Below are positions 60,959 through 64,000 of a DNA stretch of 64,000 nt, piece by piece. The stretch is taken from positions 32,501 to 96,500 of the forward strand of contig JAVRFU010000122.1 of the NCBI GenBank assembly GCA_032717465.1, given 5' to 3'. Below the pieces are notes generated by a model. The model ran no database searches, was not told the origin of the DNA, and saw nothing but the letters and a program-made list of their open reading frames with translations. Each line of letters starts with the position of its first letter. Within the stretch, counting starts at the first letter, position 1. Both the position numbers and the translations under genes were made by a program. This DNA comes from Coenobita brevimanus. Lineage: Eukaryota; Arthropoda; Malacostraca; Decapoda; Coenobitidae.

Positions 60959-61138
60959 AACGCTTCTTATGGTCGGTTCCTCGTCTTTCTCTTTCCTTTT
61001 TCTCCACTGATGAGATCGATAATGCTTGCAGTTTGCTTCAACTGCATTATCATAGTAAAACTAAGCAAGTGGATGGTTTGTTTATACCCTCAGTAGGGAA
61101 TCTTTTTTTTTATATATACATATATAATTATAATCTCT

Positions 61139-61187
<49 letters not shown>

Positions 61188-61870
61188 ATAAACTAATGGA
61201 CACTGTTGGCTCGACTTACATTTAAGTCAGTATTATAATCCTATGACCATTTGCATTTTTTTTTCTTACATTCACCCGTCAAAACACCTTCGACACATAA
61301 ACACAACTCCCATTTTACAGACAATAAGAGTAATGTTAAATTGTTGTGTCACTCGTACCCTAAAGACCCACTCTCCCACAGTGGCGTTGTCTGATGGATG
61401 TCCGGGGTGGAAATGGCCACCTTTGAAATATGCCTGGCCATCCCAGTTCCATCTCAAACTTCCGGGGGAACACTTCGGACTTCTCTAAGAGTTCTCCTTG
61501 GGCCACCCTGTAATTACGCTTGACCACGCCTCAGCCACCCTTTTAAAAACATCCTAGCTAAGCCCCAACCATCCATATGAAACCCACGGCCTTGACGAAA
61601 CCATCAGTTACTGCTGCTGAGTCGGTGTGCTTCAAGGTGGCCAAATTACTGAGTGATGGATCGTTACTTAAAGCAGCGTGTAAATCTCCAGTGTGATGTC
61701 GGTTGCAACGCCCAAACCTCCACTTACTGCCTCGTTAAGGCCTGGGACTGGTCTGCCCACATCTGTCTCTGCTTCCAGGAAATTGATTCTTTGTATATTT
61801 GCGTGATGTTTGGCGCCGCTTCCTGTGAGAAACTACTTTAACTAACCGATATCAGGCAATCTATAATTAG
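60959..61870. other. Unassigned interval with a 45-bp poly(T)
   Basis: T-run at 61142-61186. Short frames around 61243-61488 have no recognised domain. Confidence 0.5.
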
Positions 61871-62093
61871 TTTTTTTTTTTTTTTTTTTTTTAAATCGAG
61901 GGGAAGATACACTTGACAGGTTGGTGATGACTGGCTGAATGCAACATGTCCGAATAACATTTACTAACCCCAACTTTACCCTCAGATATTTGTTGTCAAT
62001 TAATGATGCTAACGAGTAAAGAGAGTATGATGTAATGTTGCATTCAGCCAATCATCACCAACCTGTCAAGTGCATCTTCGCCTTGATAAAAAA
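61871..62093. mobile_element. Foldback element with 44-bp inverted arms
   Basis: 61903-61946 and 62036-62079 are reverse complements without indels and with two mismatches. The arm contains ACTTGACAGGTTGGTGATGA. The loop is 89 nt, AT-rich and non-coding. A T-run outside the left arm (61871-61892) and an A-run outside the right arm (62087-62097) extend the symmetry. It is likely a MITE or foldback transposon, with one copy here. Confidence 0.8.
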
Positions 62094-63394
<1,301 letters not shown>

Positions 63395-63583
63395 TTGTGT
63401 GTGCGTGTCTTTTATTAACACATAGATATATAAACAGACAGACAGCCAGATAGATGGCTAGACAGATATTCAGAAAGACAGATAGATAATGGCTGTAGAC
63501 AGAAAAGAAGATGAGAGATAATTAGACAGACAGAATTATAGACAGACGGAGATAAATCACCAGTATAACGCCTTTGTCGGCGA

Positions 63584-63973
63584 GGTACGAGCGAGGCCAT
63601 TTTAATCCGAAAGCATTGAAATGTCGCCTTACACCCCGAGGAGGCCTAGTGTCTAGTGGTGGCTATCTACCTACCAAATTTCATGCTTTTACGACGCTGT
63701 CTGGCCTGTGGCCCTCTTTTGAAGATTTTCGACATGCTGCACTTGGCGAGTGTCACGTGCCACGTCCACCACCTGGGTGTGATGAAACCTGTCAAAAATA
63801 CACTTTAAAGAATTGGGTTATCATATGGTGTAAACCACGCAGTGATCGGCCTTGTGGTTGCTGAGATATAAGCTTCTCAAAAGCGTTATTGTCGGGCCGG
63901 GCTGGGCCGCTCACAGAAGAGAAAATGCCACTACTTAACGAGACTCACTAGGGCTTCGCCCTCGCTCGTAAAC
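63584..63973. repeat. Candidate inverted-end element
   Basis: TACGAGCGAGG at 63585-63595 is matched in reverse complement by CCTCGCTCGTA near 63961-63971. Internal phrases (ACCAAATTTCATGCTTTTAC, GTTGCTGAGATATAAGC) resemble dispersed invertebrate repeats. The inverted match is only 11 bases and there is a single copy, so support is limited. Confidence 0.35.
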
Positions 63974-64000
63974 AGAACAAAAAGGCCTTTTAGTCCAGTA

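Overview
This looks like gene-poor, repeat-dense DNA from an animal nuclear genome, with no host protein-coding exon I can support. Very long (CA)n/(GT)n and (GA)n/(CT)n tracts occur every few kilobases. There are also several non-LTR retrotransposon lineages, a tRNA-derived SINE, TIR elements and degenerate TTAGG-like DNA. Together these fit an arthropod, most likely a decapod crustacean; that assignment is inference from repeat character, not from a marker gene.

The only substantial coding capacity belongs to non-LTR retrotransposons. Family F1 has a near full-length but frameshifted copy at 7.74-10.96 kb (hairpin-rich 5' leader, AP-type endonuclease, reverse transcriptase, ATAG-repeat tail). 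It also has truncated copies at 36.89, 46.02 and 56.65 kb, and an internally deleted 5'+3' derivative at 27.29 kb. Family F2, a relative of F1, has a 5'-truncated copy at 22.07-25.01 kb with an open 873-codon frame, plus a rearranged fragment at 5.44-5.74 kb. A third, distinct family F3 lies head-to-head with F2 at 20.64-22.06 kb on the minus strand. A CR1/Jockey-type C-terminal fossil lies at 51.98-52.45 kb.

DNA transposons and non-autonomous elements fill much of the rest. TIR family A (about 220 bp, TIRs of about 60 bp) has six copies and TIR family B (about 215 bp) has four. There is a 307-bp hAT-type element with an 8-bp target duplication, a mariner-type transposase remnant with a 122-bp foldback and an F1 copy nested in it, and a 44-bp-arm foldback near 62 kb. 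Two copies of a tRNA-derived SINE lie at 6.38 and 16.63 kb. Dispersed family C has three copies.

Tandem arrays include a 42-bp minisatellite (about 20 units, 59.92-60.76 kb) that is a single unit in a diverged paralogue at 3.17 kb, a 139-bp array at 33.36-33.88 kb, and several degenerate minisatellites. A modular set of inverted repeats at 46.97-51.57 kb shares three modules in different combinations.

The window reads as a record of transposition: insertions into older repeats, tails that grade into microsatellites, and fold-back rearrangements. The best candidates for something undescribed are TIR families A and B, the modular 47-51.6 kb repeat, and the F1/F2 rearranged derivatives. None is shown here to be a functional host system.
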